Numbered from the stretch's first letter, positions 26,165 to 35,975 are shown. The stretch: 62,930 nt of DNA from Micromonospora sp. KC213 (GCF_004348325.1 NZ_SMKF01000015.1:1-62930), one strand, 5' to 3'. The notes: generated by a model not told the origin, from the letters alone. Numbers and translations are program-made.

Positions 26165-27376
26165 TCAGTTGCTGGCCCGTACGACCATGGCGGCGTTGTG
26201 CCCGCCGTGCCCCCTCGCCAGGACCAGGCAGGTCCGGATCACCGCTTCCCGGGCAGCCCCGACCAGATCGAGTTCGTATCTGGCGTCCGGCGTCACGTGG
26301 ACGGTGGGCGGGATGATGTCGTCCCGGATGGCCAGCAGGGCCGCGGCGAGATCCAACGGTCCACCGCCGGAGTACAGCCGGCCGGTCATGGTCTTGGGTA
26401 CGGTCACGGGTACCCCCCTCGGCCCAAACGTCTCCGCGATCGCCTTGGCCTCGATCCGGTCCAACGCACCGACGGCGGCGCCGTCGGCGAAGACCACGTC
26501 CACCTCGTCGGGTACGATGCCCGCGTCCGCGAGAGCAAGGTCGATGGCCCGACGCAGACCCGATGGCCACTCGGCGTCCGGCTCTGGGTCGAATGTCGCC
26601 CCGTACCCGGCGATCTCGCCGTACGCACTCGAGGCGCCCCGGGCCCGGGCCGCCTCGGCGTCCTCGAGGACCAGGATCGCGCCACCCTCACCGGGTACGT
26701 GCCCCGCGGCGCGGGCGTCGAACGGCAGGAACGCCTGCGACGGGTCCTCCGACGTGCTCAGGCGGCCACTCGCCATCTGGGCCGCCCAGCCCCACGGGCA
26801 GATCGATCCGTCCACCCCGCCCGAGACGACGAGTTGGGTGCCCTTGCGTACCAGCCGCCGGGCCTGGGCCACCGCGTCCAGACCGCCCGCCTGGTCGGTG
26901 ACCACCACGCCGCTCGGGCCGCGCATGCCGTGTCGAATGGAGATCTGGCCGGTGTTCACCGCGTAGAACCAAGCGAAGGACTGGTATGCGCTGACGTACT
27001 GGCTGCCCCGGCTCCAGAGGTTCTGCAACTCCCGCTGGCCGAACTCGAAGCCACCGGAGGAACTGGCGGTGACGACACCCATGCCGAACTCCGGCAGCGC
27101 CGTCGAGTCCACCTTCGCGTCGGCCAGTGCCCAGTCAGCGGCCACGAGCGCGAGCCGCGTCATGTGGTCGGTCTGCGGCAGAAGCCTGCTGGGCAGGTAG
27201 ACGGCGGGATCGAAGTCCGGCACCTCGCCGGCCAGCTGGGCGGGGTACCCTGTCGCGTCGAACCGGCTGACCGGCGCGATGCCGCTGACCCCGTGGACGG
27301 TCGCCGCCCACCACTGGGCGAGCCCCAGCCCGTTGGGCGCCACCACCCCGAGCCCTGTCACGAGCGTGCGTGTCAT
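26165..27376 (-). CDS. Chain-length factor (KS-beta)
   Basis: A 403-aa ketosynthase-fold protein in which the active-site Cys is replaced by Gln (Q162 in [12 protein letters not shown]), the mark of KS-beta. [19 protein letters not shown] and the region after it are, from memory, very close to the actinorhodin chain-length factor, so an octaketide (C16) is the best guess for chain length. It forms a heterodimer with KS-alpha and starts chains by decarboxylating malonyl-ACP. It overlaps the KS-alpha stop by 4 bp, the usual coupling that ensures equal amounts. Confidence 0.95.
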   Translation of the reverse strand: MTRTLVTGLGVVAPNGLGLAQWWAATVHGVSGIAPVSRFDATGYPAQLAGEVPDFDPAVYLPSRLLPQTDHMTRLALVAADWALADAKVDSTALPEFGMGVVTASSSGGFEFGQRELQNLWSRGSQYVSAYQSFAWFYAVNTGQISIRHGMRGPSGVVVTDQAGGLDAVAQARRLVRKGTQLVVSGGVDGSICPWGWAAQMASGRLSTSEDPSQAFLPFDARAAGHVPGEGGAILVLEDAEAARARGASSAYGEIAGYGATFDPEPDAEWPSGLRRAIDLALADAGIVPDEVDVVFADGAAVGALDRIEAKAIAETFGPRGVPVTVPKTMTGRLYSGGGPLDLAAALLAIRDDIIPPTVHVTPDARYELDLVGAAREAVIRTCLVLARGHGGHNAAMVVRASN

Positions 27377-28641
27377 GCCGCCCGCCTCTCCGGCCGCACC
27401 AGCACCATGGCGCTCTGGAAGCCGCCGAACCCACTGCCCACGGTCAGCACCACGTCCGTGCGATGCTCCCGGGCGGTCAACGGCACGTAGTCGAGGTCGC
27501 ACTCCGGATCGGGATTGTGCAGGTTGGCGGTCGGCGGGACCACGTTGTGCTCCATGGCCAGCACCGAGGCGGCGATCTCGATCGAGCCGATGGCACCGAG
27601 CGAGTGGCCCACCATCGACTTGATGGAACTCACCGGGGTCCGGTAGGCGTGCTCGCCCAGGCTGCGCTTGAACGCCGCGGTTTCGTGCCGGTCATTCTGC
27701 TTCGTGCCCGAGCCGTGGGCGTTGATGTAGTCGACCTCGAGGCGATCGACCCGCGCCTCGTCCAACGCAACGCGGATCGCCTCGGCCATTTCCCGGCCAT
27801 CCGGGCGTAGCCCGGTCATGTGGTACGCGTTACAGCGGGAGGCGAATCCACCGATCTCGGCGAGCAGCCGGGCTCGCCGACGTCTCGCGTGCGACAGCTC
27901 CTCCAGCACGAACACCGCGGAGCCCTCCCCGAGAACGAACCCGTTGCGGGTGGCGTCGAACGGACGTGACGCGTGTTCCGGGTCGTCGTTGCGCGGCGTG
28001 GTGGCCTTGATCGAGTCGAAGCAGGCGACCGTGATGGGTGAGATCGGCGCGTCGGTGGCGCCGGCGATCATGATGTCGGTGGTGCCCTCCCGAATCAGCT
28101 CGACGGCGTAGCCGACCGAATCGAGGCCCGATGTGCAGCCGGTCGACACCACCGTGACGGGCCCCTGCACGCCCACCGCGCGGGCCACCTCGGCGGCGAC
28201 CGAGCTGGGCACGAAGTGGGAGTACAGGTGTGGAACCACGTATCCGGCGTCGACCAGCCACTTGCGCCCGTCGTCGCTCACCACCCGGTACTCCTGCTCG
28301 AGGCCCATGGTGCAGCCCACCGCGCTGCCGATCGTCACCCCGCACCGTCGAGGGTCCACGTCGGAGAAGGCCAGACCGCTCTCGCTGAGCGCCTCCCGGG
28401 CAGCCACCATGACAAGTTGGGTGGCCCGGTCCATGCGCCGGACCTCCTGCGGGCGCAGGCCGTGCAGTTCCGGGTCGAAATCGATCTCCGCAGCGACCTG
28501 TGAGCGGTACGGCGACGGGTCGAAAAAGGAGATGCGCCTGGTTGCCGTCCGGCCCTCACTCAACAGACTCCAGAACGACTTGACGCCAACGCCTCCTGGT
28601 GCAAGTACTCCGATCCCGGTGATCACTACCCGACGACTCAC
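27373..28641 (-). CDS. Polyketide ketosynthase KS-alpha
   Basis: A 422-aa type II ketosynthase. The nucleophile is C169 in [10 protein letters not shown]; the catalytic histidines are in INAHGSGT and [19 protein letters not shown] and the C-terminal [11 protein letters not shown] are family marks. It condenses malonyl-ACP units with the chain-length factor. The start is GTG 28641 behind GGAGAGATGTT. It is the first gene of the long minus-strand operon that continues to rmlA, and a candidate SARP box lies 70-110 bp upstream. Confidence 0.97.
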   Translation of the reverse strand: MSRRVVITGIGVLAPGGVGVKSFWSLLSEGRTATRRISFFDPSPYRSQVAAEIDFDPELHGLRPQEVRRMDRATQLVMVAAREALSESGLAFSDVDPRRCGVTIGSAVGCTMGLEQEYRVVSDDGRKWLVDAGYVVPHLYSHFVPSSVAAEVARAVGVQGPVTVVSTGCTSGLDSVGYAVELIREGTTDIMIAGATDAPISPITVACFDSIKATTPRNDDPEHASRPFDATRNGFVLGEGSAVFVLEELSHARRRRARLLAEIGGFASRCNAYHMTGLRPDGREMAEAIRVALDEARVDRLEVDYINAHGSGTKQNDRHETAAFKRSLGEHAYRTPVSSIKSMVGHSLGAIGSIEIAASVLAMEHNVVPPTANLHNPDPECDLDYVPLTAREHRTDVVLTVGSGFGGFQSAMVLVRPERRAA

Positions 28642-28712
28642 AACATCTCTCCGATCTGCGCGAGCCCGTGGCTGCGGCTCCGCGACATCCGGACGCCGCC
28701 CTGGGGAGAGGC

Positions 28713-28752
28713 TGCCCGAGCGCTCTGGAGCCGCGCCGCGAAGCGCGCTCGA
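28713..28752 (-). promoter_or_regulatory. Candidate SARP-binding heptamer repeats before KS-alpha
   Basis: Read on the minus strand: TCGAGCG, TCGCGGC, CTCCAGA and TCGGGCA, each starting 11 bp after the last. Three of four fit a TCGxGC core, the pattern bound by AfsR/DnrI-type activators. The SARP gene lies immediately upstream on the same strand. No good -10 box is seen at the expected 8 bp, so this is tentative. Confidence 0.4.
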
Positions 28753-28865
28753 GGCTGGCTTGTGCCGTCGTCCGGTCGCCCGTGACCGCCTGCCGCCACA
28801 CGCGGCGCGCCGGGCCTTCCGGGGGCGCGCCGCAGCGTGCGGGAGCGCCGCCGCAGCCACGAAAA

Positions 28866-28894
28866 GACGGCCGGGCGCACCGCGCCCGGCCGTC
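28866..28894 (-). terminator. Perfect hairpin terminator after the SARP gene
   Basis: GACGGCCGGGCGC (28866-28878) pairs exactly with GCGCCCGGCCGTC (28882-28894) around a 3-base loop, 12 bp beyond the SARP stop codon. It should separate the regulator transcript from the KS-alpha operon. Confidence 0.8.
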
Positions 28895-28905
28895 GTGAAC
28901 GCGCG

Positions 28906-29763
28906 TCAGCTCGCGCGTAGAAGCTGGTGGTGGATCTGCTGGATCTCCGGCGAGGGGGGCAACCCGAGTTCCTCATCGAGCGTGGCCCGCAGCCGGTGGT
29001 ACGCCATCAGCGCGTCACCCCGGCGGCCGCTGCGGTCGAGCACCCGAATCAACTGCCCGTGCAACCACTCGTCGAGCGGGTGCAGCGCCACCAGCGACCG
29101 CAACTCCCCGATCAGTTCACGATGTAAGCCCATCTCCATCTCCGCCTGGATCCGCAGTTGGAGCACGGCGAGCTGCTGCTCCTGAAGGTTGGCGATGCTC
29201 GCGGAGAGCAGGCCGCCGGTCGGTACGTTCGCCAGCGGGCTGCCCGCCCACAACTCCAGCGCGGCGCGCAGGTGCCGGGCGGCCTCCGCGTACCGGCGCT
29301 CCCGCAGGTGGGCGCGGCCACTGTCGGCCAGCCGCAGGAACCGCTGGAGGTCTACCTGCTCCGGACGTACCCGCAGGATGTAGCCCGGCGCCCGGGTGAG
29401 CACGAACTCCTCGCCGTCTTCGGCAAACCCTTCCCTTTCCAGAAAACGACGCAGTTGGTAGATGTACGTCTGAATGGTGGTCAGCGCGCTGCGAGGTGGC
29501 CGGTCGCCCCACAGCTCCTCGATGAGCGAGTCGATGTGGACGATCCGGTTTGCCCGCAGGACAAGCATCGCCAGGACCTGGAGAACCTTCGGCGCGCTGG
29601 GAGTACAGGATCGCCCGCGGTGCATAATCTCAAGTGGCCCGAGGACACGAAACTCGAGTGCGTCTCCGGCACCCAAGGCAAACAACCTGCCCATGTCATC
29701 GCTACCGCTGGGCCGGAAGTCGCGGTCAGGCACGCCGGCGGTCTCGCTGACGAAGTCACGCAT
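28906..29763 (-). CDS. SARP-family pathway activator (AfsR/DnrI/RedD type)
   Basis: A 285-aa regulator. Residues about 30-125 form the OmpR-like winged helix (EFRVLGPLEIMHRGR, LLVLRANRIVHIDSLIEELW changed in detail as VLQVLAMLVLRANR, and TTIQTYIYQLRRFLE), and about 130-285 form the bacterial transcriptional activation domain with LHPLDEWLHGQLIRVL. Such proteins bind heptamer direct repeats and switch on antibiotic operons. The ATG at 29763 has AGCGGGGA 7 bp upstream. It is the obvious activator of the cluster; it sits between the FHA-like gene and KS-alpha, all on the same strand. Confidence 0.93.
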   Translation of the reverse strand: MRDFVSETAGVPDRDFRPSGSDDMGRLFALGAGDALEFRVLGPLEIMHRGRSCTPSAPKVLQVLAMLVLRANRIVHIDSLIEELWGDRPPRSALTTIQTYIYQLRRFLEREGFAEDGEEFVLTRAPGYILRVRPEQVDLQRFLRLADSGRAHLRERRYAEAARHLRAALELWAGSPLANVPTGGLLSASIANLQEQQLAVLQLRIQAEMEMGLHRELIGELRSLVALHPLDEWLHGQLIRVLDRSGRRGDALMAYHRLRATLDEELGLPPSPEIQQIHHQLLRAS

Positions 29764-30185
29764 TTTCAAATCCCCGCTCAGTCTGAAAAGCGTTCGCTGA
29801 TTTCAACACTGCCCGGACAGACATCGCAACAACACTTAACATATCCGCACGCGTAGCGACCGCCCAACGGTAACAGTAGGAACGCAGAGCGGCAAACTTA
29901 TCGATCCGCTTTCACGCTGGGTAGTTCCGGCTGATCATGAGCCGACAGCATGCGGCACTCTCGCCCGATTTGCGCAGGATACGGTTTCATCCGCGTTGCA
30001 AGAAAAACGCATCGCACTACGGAGCGTGGAACTTCCAGCTACACCACGACCCTGACATCCGTCAGGGGCAACTGGCGCGCGGGGCGGACGCTGCTGAAGA
30101 TCGAATCAGCCGGGATGGCACTCGACCTCCCCAAAGAGCACCAGGGGCCGGCTGGGCGGAGTAGCGTCGGCTGGCCGGGCGACCG
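29764..30185. other. 422-bp relatively A+T-rich region upstream of the SARP gene
   Basis: No credible gene is seen. The sequence is clearly richer in A and T than its surroundings (for example around 29810-29960 and 29990-30015), as expected of a regulated promoter region controlling the pathway activator. I could not identify a specific operator. Confidence 0.4.
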
Positions 30186-31061
30186 CTAGGCGTCGCCGGC
30201 GCACCACGACGGAAGCCGGGAGACCTCCACCGACCCGTCCAGCCGCGGCGGCAGCAGGGAAAGGTGCTCGGGGCGCACGAGGCCGTGCCGGAGAGCGACC
30301 GAGACCAGCGCCTCGCGCTTCCAGCGCACTCTATTCGGCGACACGTTGGCGCCGAGATAGTTGTGCAGCTTCTCCCCCGCCAGGTAGTCGATGTGATAGT
30401 TGATCGCATTCCGCGACACGCTGCCCCAGCCAACCAGCGGGCGCAGCCTTTCCATGACCTCCGGCACGCTCGGCACCCCGGCGTGCCATCCGCTGAGCAG
30501 CCGCGGCTCGCACAACGCCACGAGCACCAGGAAATACTTTCGTCGGATGTCGAGCCCGCCGCAGCGAAAGCGAACCGGGGGCATCATCCGCGTAGGATCG
30601 ACGCGGGACGCGCCGAACACCAGCACCGTAATCGACTGGGGCCCGCAATTGCCGGGCAGCACCAGACTCGATCGCTCGAACGGAATGGGTGCGCAGTCCC
30701 GCCCCGGGTGCACCCTGACGTACTCTCCCCCGTCATCGAGATTTTCCACCAGGTACGAATACTCGGCACTAAAATTGGTAACCGACCAGTGGTTAGCGGC
30801 CGCGGTTATCCGTCCGGCGACCGGGACCAACTGGACGTCAGGACCGGCGAGCGCAATCGCCCGGGACTGCCGACGGAACCCGAACTCGACACCGTGGCCG
30901 GGCCTCAGCCGCACGGTATGGCGCGGACGCGACTCCCGCCGCGGCTGGCTCGACCCGTCGAGCTGAACAACGACGTACGGCGCGGCCAACCCTGCCTCGT
31001 AGGTCAGGACGGCCGGCGGAACCGCGCCCGGCCTCACTCGTGAGACTCCCTGCCGCGTCAT
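30186..31061 (-). CDS. Putative regulator with FHA-like and winged-helix-like domains
   Basis: A 291-aa protein. Residues about 40-145 look like a forkhead-associated beta sandwich (TVRLRPGHGVEFGFRRQS, then NHWSVTNFSAEYSYLVENLD and VLPGNCGPQSITVLVFGAS), though the usual GR and SxxH phosphothreonine contacts are not clearly kept. Residues about 165-265 are helical and resemble a winged helix (RRKYFLVLVALCEPRL, VSRNAINYHIDYLAGEKL). Position between the carboxyltransferase and SARP genes suggests a regulatory role in the cluster. It has no signal peptide. The domain reading is by eye and only moderately secure. Confidence 0.5.
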   Translation of the reverse strand: MTRQGVSRVRPGAVPPAVLTYEAGLAAPYVVVQLDGSSQPRRESRPRHTVRLRPGHGVEFGFRRQSRAIALAGPDVQLVPVAGRITAAANHWSVTNFSAEYSYLVENLDDGGEYVRVHPGRDCAPIPFERSSLVLPGNCGPQSITVLVFGASRVDPTRMMPPVRFRCGGLDIRRKYFLVLVALCEPRLLSGWHAGVPSVPEVMERLRPLVGWGSVSRNAINYHIDYLAGEKLHNYLGANVSPNRVRWKREALVSVALRHGLVRPEHLSLLPPRLDGSVEVSRLPSWCAGDA

Positions 31062-31159
31062 CCCTCGGTCCCCTCTCGCGAGCCGAATGTTCCAGCACAG
31101 ACAGATCGACGAGATTGAACGTTAGCCGGTTCGGCCGGCCGGATGACGACCTTGCTCCC

Positions 31160-32869
31160 CTATCCAGCGCCCCCGACGGGCGCGTCGGCCTCAGCCGGCG
31201 GGGAGCCGAACCGCGCCGCGGTGAACCTCTCCAATCGGGCTCTCCGGTCGGCGACCAGTTCATCGCCGCGCAGCGGGGTAAGCTCGGCCAGGCACCCGCA
31301 CAGGGCAGCGCGCAGCCGCCGCACCGCAGCTAGATGATCGGCCCCGCACCCCCCCTCAGGTTCCGGAATCACCCCGTCGACCACACCGAGCGCCAAGAGA
31401 TCCCGAGCGGTCAGCCGCAGCGCCGCCGCCGCGAGAGGTGCCGCCGCCGCATCCTTCCACAGGATCGCCGCACACCCCTCGGGGCTTATCACGGAGTAGA
31501 TGGCGCGCTCCAGCACCAGAACCCGATTCGCCACGCCGAGCGCCAGCGCGCCACCGCTGCCGCCCTCACCGATGACGACAGCCACCGAGGGCACGCGGAG
31601 AGCCGCCATGAGGCGCAGGTTTTCCGCGATGGTGTACGCCTGGCCCTGCTCCTCGGCGGCGGGTCCCGGATCGGCCCCCGGAGTGTCGATCAACGTCACG
31701 ATCGGTATACCGAGCTTCTCGGCAAGGCGCATCAGCCGAGCCGCCTTACGGTTACCCGCGGGTGTCGGCATGCCGAAGTTGCGGTCCAGCAACTCTGCGG
31801 GCGTGTGTCCCTTCTGGTGCCCGATCAGCATGACCGGTCGCCCGGCCAGCCATGCCGGGCCGCCGATCACCGCGCGGCAATCGCCGGTGGCACGGTCGCC
31901 GCGCAGTTCCTGGAAGTCGTCGAACACGAGCGTGGCGTACTCGAGGGCGGTCGGCCGGGCCAGGTCCCGTGCCGCTCGGGTCTGTGCCCACGCGTCGGCC
32001 GGCGGCAGCCGGTCGGGCTCGCGGACGATGCCGTCCGCGAGCGGGGCGCCCTCCGGCCCGGCCCGCCCGGCGCCCAGCCGCAGGAGCCTGGCGAGTTCCT
32101 GACGGAGTTGCGGGCGCTGGACAATCTTGTCGACGAAGCCGCGTTCGGCCAGAAACTCGGCGGTCTGGAACTCGGCGGGCAGCTGCCTGCGGATGGTCTG
32201 CTCGATGACGCGCCGGCCGGCGAAGCCGAGCCGAGCGCCGGGCTCGGTGACAATCACGTCCGCGAGCGTGGCGAACGACGCCGCGACACCGCCGTATGTG
32301 GGGTCGGTGACGACCGAGATGGTCAGCACCCCGGCGGCATCGAGGCGGGCGAGGGCCGCGCTGGTCCGGGCCATCTGCATCAGCGACAGGGCGCCTTCCT
32401 GCATCCGAGCCCCGCCCGAGGCGGTGACCAGAACCAGGGGGACGCGGCGGGCCAGCGCCGTCTCCGCGGCGAGCACGATGCGGTCGCCCGCGACGACACC
32501 CAGGCTGCCGGCGAGAAAACCGAAGTCCATCACCGCGACGACCGCGGGTTCGCCGGCGACCTGGCCGACCGCGCAGAGGACCGCCTCGTCGAGGTCGGTA
32601 CGGGCACGCGCCTCGGCGAGCCGCTGCGGATAGGGCCGGGAGTCGACGAACCGCAGCGGGTCCGCCTCCTGGGCCGGCTGGACGAGCAGCTCGTACCCAG
32701 GGTCGAGCAACTGCGCCAGGCGGTGCGGCGCGCTGACCGTGTCGTGGCGACCGCACTCCGGGCAGACACTGAGGTTGGCGAGCCAGCGCTTGCCGTAGAG
32801 CGGAGTGGTGCAGCCGGGGCACAACACCCACTCGGCAGTCGCGGGCGAGTCCTGGAGCGTCCGTGTCAT
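31160..32869 (-). CDS. Acetyl-CoA carboxylase carboxyltransferase, fused beta-alpha subunits
   Basis: A 569-aa protein. The N-terminal half (about 1-270) is AccD-like, with the zinc ribbon CPGC...CPECG at residues 17-39 and [12 protein letters not shown] in the carboxybiotin site. The C-terminal half (about 300-569) is AccA-like, with [21 protein letters not shown] and [17 protein letters not shown]. It transfers the carboxyl group from the biotin carrier protein to acetyl-CoA. Such fused AccDA genes recur in actinomycete aromatic polyketide clusters. It completes the enzyme with the subunits at 23834 and 25251. Confidence 0.92.
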   Translation of the reverse strand: MTRTLQDSPATAEWVLCPGCTTPLYGKRWLANLSVCPECGRHDTVSAPHRLAQLLDPGYELLVQPAQEADPLRFVDSRPYPQRLAEARARTDLDEAVLCAVGQVAGEPAVVAVMDFGFLAGSLGVVAGDRIVLAAETALARRVPLVLVTASGGARMQEGALSLMQMARTSAALARLDAAGVLTISVVTDPTYGGVAASFATLADVIVTEPGARLGFAGRRVIEQTIRRQLPAEFQTAEFLAERGFVDKIVQRPQLRQELARLLRLGAGRAGPEGAPLADGIVREPDRLPPADAWAQTRAARDLARPTALEYATLVFDDFQELRGDRATGDCRAVIGGPAWLAGRPVMLIGHQKGHTPAELLDRNFGMPTPAGNRKAARLMRLAEKLGIPIVTLIDTPGADPGPAAEEQGQAYTIAENLRLMAALRVPSVAVVIGEGGSGGALALGVANRVLVLERAIYSVISPEGCAAILWKDAAAAPLAAAALRLTARDLLALGVVDGVIPEPEGGCGADHLAAVRRLRAALCGCLAELTPLRGDELVADRRARLERFTAARFGSPPAEADAPVGGAG

Positions 32870-32949
32870 CGGGCCTCCTCACACCATAGGTCGGCGCCCC
32901 GCACCAGCACGGCGGGTCCGAGGCGCGCCACAACTCATCCAGGGCGTCG

Positions 32950-34386
32950 TCAGGGCTCGATCTCGATCGTCCCCATCATCGCTTCGACCGAATGCGGCAA
33001 CTGGTGACAGTGATACACGTACCGGCCCGCGTAACCGGTCCAGGTCACCGCGATGCGCACGGTGGAGCCGGGCGGGACGAACACCGTGTCCTTCAGGCCC
33101 GCCTCGCCCGGGGCTGGTGGGACTCCGTCTCGGTCGAGCACCCGGAACTGCGCGACATGGGGGTGGAAGTTGTGGGACACGTGGAAGTTGGGCGGTGGGA
33201 CGGCGCCCTCCGCGTTCGTGATCCGCCAGATCTCGGTGGTGCCCAGGCGCGTGCGCACATCCACCCGGTTCGGGTCGAAGGTCTGCCCGTTGATCAGATG
33301 CACGCCCCTCGTGGCGTCGAAGGAGAGCACGAAGTTCCGCTCCACCGTGGCGGTCGGCGGCGGCGGGATCTCCGACAGCTTCTTCGGAACCACGCTGTGG
33401 TCCTCGACCGGAGCGCCGACGTCGAACCGCAGCACGTCCGGGTTCTCGCTGGACAGTGCGTCGGAGTTCTGCAGGAAGACGCTGCTGCCCGGCCCGTAAC
33501 GGGAGAAGTCCACCACGATCTCGACCCGCTCGCCGGCGGAGATCTTGACTGCCGTGCTGGGCACCGGCGCGGTGAGCAGGCCGCCGTCGGAGGCGATCTG
33601 CCAGAACTCCGCGCCGTCGGAGAGTCGCAGCGTCAGGTACCGGTCGATGGACTGGTTGAACAGGCGCAACCGGTACTTGCGTCCGGCCACCGGGAAGTAG
33701 GGCCGTTCCTTGCCGTTGACCAGCATCTGCGGTCGCGCCGCGGCGCGCGTGTAGACCAGCGTCCCGTCCGCTTCCACCCGGGCGTCCCGGATCTGGAGCG
33801 GCACGTCGTACGGGCCACTGGGCAGTCCCAGCGCCAACTCCTGCAGATCACTGACGAGATACGCCCCGCTCAAGCCGTAGTAGACGTTCTGGGCCTCGAG
33901 GTGGTGGGCGTGGTCGTGGTACCACAACGAGGCGGCGCGGTCCACGTTCGGGTACGTGTACGTCCGTCGTCCACCGGGCGGGATCACGTCCATGGGATGC
34001 CCGTCCTCGGTGGCCGGAACGTGCGCGCCGTGCAGGTGCACCGCCACCTCGTGGCCCAGTTGGTTGATCTGCGTGACGACGGTGGTACGGCCGCGCACGG
34101 CCCGGATCGTCGGACCGGGAAGGTGGCCATCGTACGTCCGTACCGTGCTCAGCAGCCCGGGCACGAGCTCGAGCTGAGCCTCGCGGATGCGCACTTCGTA
34201 ATGGTCCGCGGTCCGGGTGCTCCGCACCGGGCGCAGAACCGGTGGGATCGGCATCGCCGAGGTGAACGGCGGGGTGCTGACCACCTCCGAACCGCCGCGT
34301 GCGGCGTTCGCCAGGCGGTCGACCGGCAGGAGCACCGCCATCCCGGCCAGCCCAGCCAGGGTCAGCGTCTCTCTTCTGGTCAGCAT
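32950..34386 (-). CDS. Tat-exported multicopper oxidase (laccase/bilirubin-oxidase-like)
   Basis: A 478-aa three-cupredoxin oxidase. The N-terminus TRRETLTLAGLAGMAVLL is a twin-arginine signal. Copper motifs are HLHG, WYHDHAHH, HNFHPH and HCHQLPHSVEAMM, the last with the Cys-His-Met type 1 site. It should oxidise phenolic substrates outside the cytoplasm with oxygen. In this cluster it may oxidise or couple the naphthol/quinone product after export; the phenoxazinone-synthase/CotA group does comparable chemistry. It overlaps the upstream membrane-protein gene by 7 bp, so the two are co-translated. A general copper role cannot be excluded. Confidence 0.88.
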   Translation of the reverse strand: MLTRRETLTLAGLAGMAVLLPVDRLANAARGGSEVVSTPPFTSAMPIPPVLRPVRSTRTADHYEVRIREAQLELVPGLLSTVRTYDGHLPGPTIRAVRGRTTVVTQINQLGHEVAVHLHGAHVPATEDGHPMDVIPPGGRRTYTYPNVDRAASLWYHDHAHHLEAQNVYYGLSGAYLVSDLQELALGLPSGPYDVPLQIRDARVEADGTLVYTRAAARPQMLVNGKERPYFPVAGRKYRLRLFNQSIDRYLTLRLSDGAEFWQIASDGGLLTAPVPSTAVKISAGERVEIVVDFSRYGPGSSVFLQNSDALSSENPDVLRFDVGAPVEDHSVVPKKLSEIPPPPTATVERNFVLSFDATRGVHLINGQTFDPNRVDVRTRLGTTEIWRITNAEGAVPPPNFHVSHNFHPHVAQFRVLDRDGVPPAPGEAGLKDTVFVPPGSTVRIAVTWTGYAGRYVYHCHQLPHSVEAMMGTIEIEP

Positions 34387-34940
34387 GTTGTCTCCTCGCT
34401 AGACGAGAGCCTCGCGGGCGGCGCGGTTCTGTCGACGGCGCTGCGGCGGACCATCACCAGGGCCGCCACGCCCGCCGCGAGACCCAGCACGAAGCAGTCG
34501 CGAAACGCCGCGAACGCGTGCGCGGCCACGACCGGCGCCAGCGTCGTGGACGCCTCGCCAGTGGTGAGTGTGGCCAGCCAGGTGAGGAACGCCGCGACGG
34601 CCGCACCGACCGTCGCCGCCACCACGGCGAAGACGAGCGGCACGCGGAGGCCGGCGTCGCCGCGCGGCACGAATCGGCGAATCTCGGCTGACAGGAGTGC
34701 GAACAACGGAATGATCAGGAACGCCGCGACCGTAACCAGCGCCGGAAAGTCCTCGATCCAGCTACCCTGCACCGCCGCATGAGCGATGTGCGCGGTCGCG
34801 GTGGCGTCCGCGGGCATGTGTATCGCCCGCGCGAGGGCCAGGGGCAGGGTCACGGTCAGGAAGAGCGCGGGACCGAGCACCACCCAGCGGTGCGGGGACG
34901 CCTCGCCGGCGGTTGGCGAGCCACCCACTTCCTCGATCAT
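34380..34940 (-). CDS. Four-helix integral membrane protein co-translated with the oxidase
   Basis: A 186-aa protein with about four hydrophobic segments (about residues 20-42, 60-85, 97-122 and 137-160). I do not recognise a named family; the size is similar to DUF1772-like membrane proteins, some of which are anthrone oxygenases, but key residues were not found. The ATG at 34940 follows GGGGGAGAG, and its 3' end overlaps the multicopper oxidase start by 7 bp. It could be a membrane anchor, electron-transfer or substrate-access partner for that oxidase. Divergent from the SDR at 35181. Confidence 0.65.
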   Translation of the reverse strand: MIEEVGGSPTAGEASPHRWVVLGPALFLTVTLPLALARAIHMPADATATAHIAHAAVQGSWIEDFPALVTVAAFLIIPLFALLSAEIRRFVPRGDAGLRVPLVFAVVAATVGAAVAAFLTWLATLTTGEASTTLAPVVAAHAFAAFRDCFVLGLAAGVAALVMVRRSAVDRTAPPARLSSSEETTC

Positions 34941-35180
34941 CGAACGCTCTCCCCCGCAACTTCGCGCCAGCCTCTCTGCGGGCCCATCCTGTGGCGCACG
35001 AATCGACGGCAGATGGTGGAGCACCTGAGGCTCGCTCAAGGCGATGCGCACGCCTCCACCGTGGCTCGAGCGCGTCCAGAAGGTGACGGACGATCCTGCC
35101 CCGGGTACGCCCGCGCCGCCTCGGCGCCGGGCGTACCCGGCGGACGTCGCCCGGACATTCCTGGCAGGAAGGAGAGAGCG

Positions 35181-35918
35181 GTGCGGTTGAAGGGAAAGGT
35201 GGCCCTCGTCACCGGCGGCACCCGTGGCCTCGGGCGCAGCATCGCCGAGGCGTACGCGGCGGAGGGCGCGAGCGTGATGGTGGCGGGCCGCGGAGGAGAC
35301 GGCCACCCCAGCCCGGTGGACGGCGTCGCGGACCAGGTCGCGTTCCACGCGGCGGACGTGCGGGACGCCGCCTCCGTCGACGCCCTGATGGCGGCTACGG
35401 TGGCCCGCTTCGGCGGCCTGGACATCGTCGTGGCGAACGCCGGCGTCAGCATCCCGGGGCCGGTCAGCGCACTGACCCCCGAACAGTGGACTGACGTGGT
35501 CACCACCAACCTCACCGGAGTCTTCCACTGCGTACGCAGCGCCGTGCCGTACCTCGAGCATGGCGACGGCGGTCGGGTGATCACCATGTCGTCGGTCCTG
35601 GGCAGCCGGGCGGTGGCGGGCGCGGCGGCGTACTGCGCCACGAAGGCGGCGGTGGAGGCGTTCACCCGCAGCGTGGCGCTCGAGCTGGCACCGCGCGGCA
35701 TCACCGTCAACTGCCTGGCTCCGGGCTTCATCGACGAGGGCATGGGCCGGGCCCTGCGGCAGAACGAGGCCGTCTGGGAGCGATACCGCGGCAAGCTCGC
35801 GCTGGGCCGGATGGGCAGCGCCGACGAGGTCGCCCGGGCAGCCGTCTTCCTGGCCGCCGAGGACAGCTCCTACGTCAACGGCCACGTGCTGGAGGTCAAC
35901 GGCGGACTCGCCTGGTGA
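35181..35918 (+). CDS. Short-chain dehydrogenase/reductase (possible pyran-ring ketoreductase)
   Basis: A 245-aa SDR: TGGTRGLG cofactor loop, VANAGVS, catalytic Ser in TMSSVLGSR, Tyr and Lys in AYCATKAAVE, and LAPGFIDEGM. The start is GTG 35181 behind AAGGAGAGAG. In benzoisochromanequinone pathways the C3 keto group of the bicyclic acid is reduced either by ActVI-1 (a hydroxyacyl-CoA-dehydrogenase type) or, as in granaticin, by an SDR (Gra-ORF6). No ActVI-1 homologue is in the window, so this SDR or that at 47021 is a candidate for the step. Directly followed by the TetR operator and gene. Confidence 0.85.
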   Translation: MRLKGKVALVTGGTRGLGRSIAEAYAAEGASVMVAGRGGDGHPSPVDGVADQVAFHAADVRDAASVDALMAATVARFGGLDIVVANAGVSIPGPVSALTPEQWTDVVTTNLTGVFHCVRSAVPYLEHGDGGRVITMSSVLGSRAVAGAAAYCATKAAVEAFTRSVALELAPRGITVNCLAPGFIDEGMGRALRQNEAVWERYRGKLALGRMGSADEVARAAVFLAAEDSSYVNGHVLEVNGGLAW

Positions 35919-35940
35919 CAACCGGCAGGGGACCTGAGGC

Positions 35941-35961
35941 GAGCGGAACGCTCGGTTCCGC
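35941..35961. promoter_or_regulatory. TetR operator upstream of its own gene
   Basis: GAGCGGAACGCTC (35941-35953) is a GAG CG-N3-CG CTC palindrome identical over 13 bases to a site before the MFS exporter gene. It overlaps a second inverted repeat, GCGGAAC (35943-35949) with GTTCCGC (35955-35961). It ends 14 bp before the TetR start codon, so it should mediate autorepression. Confidence 0.7.
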
Positions 35962-35975
35962 GCTAAGGTGGACGC

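Noticed and set aside
34380..34940. Anthrone oxygenase (DUF1772) call for the four-helix membrane protein
   Set aside because: Similar size and helices only; no diagnostic residues found, so left as unknown membrane protein.
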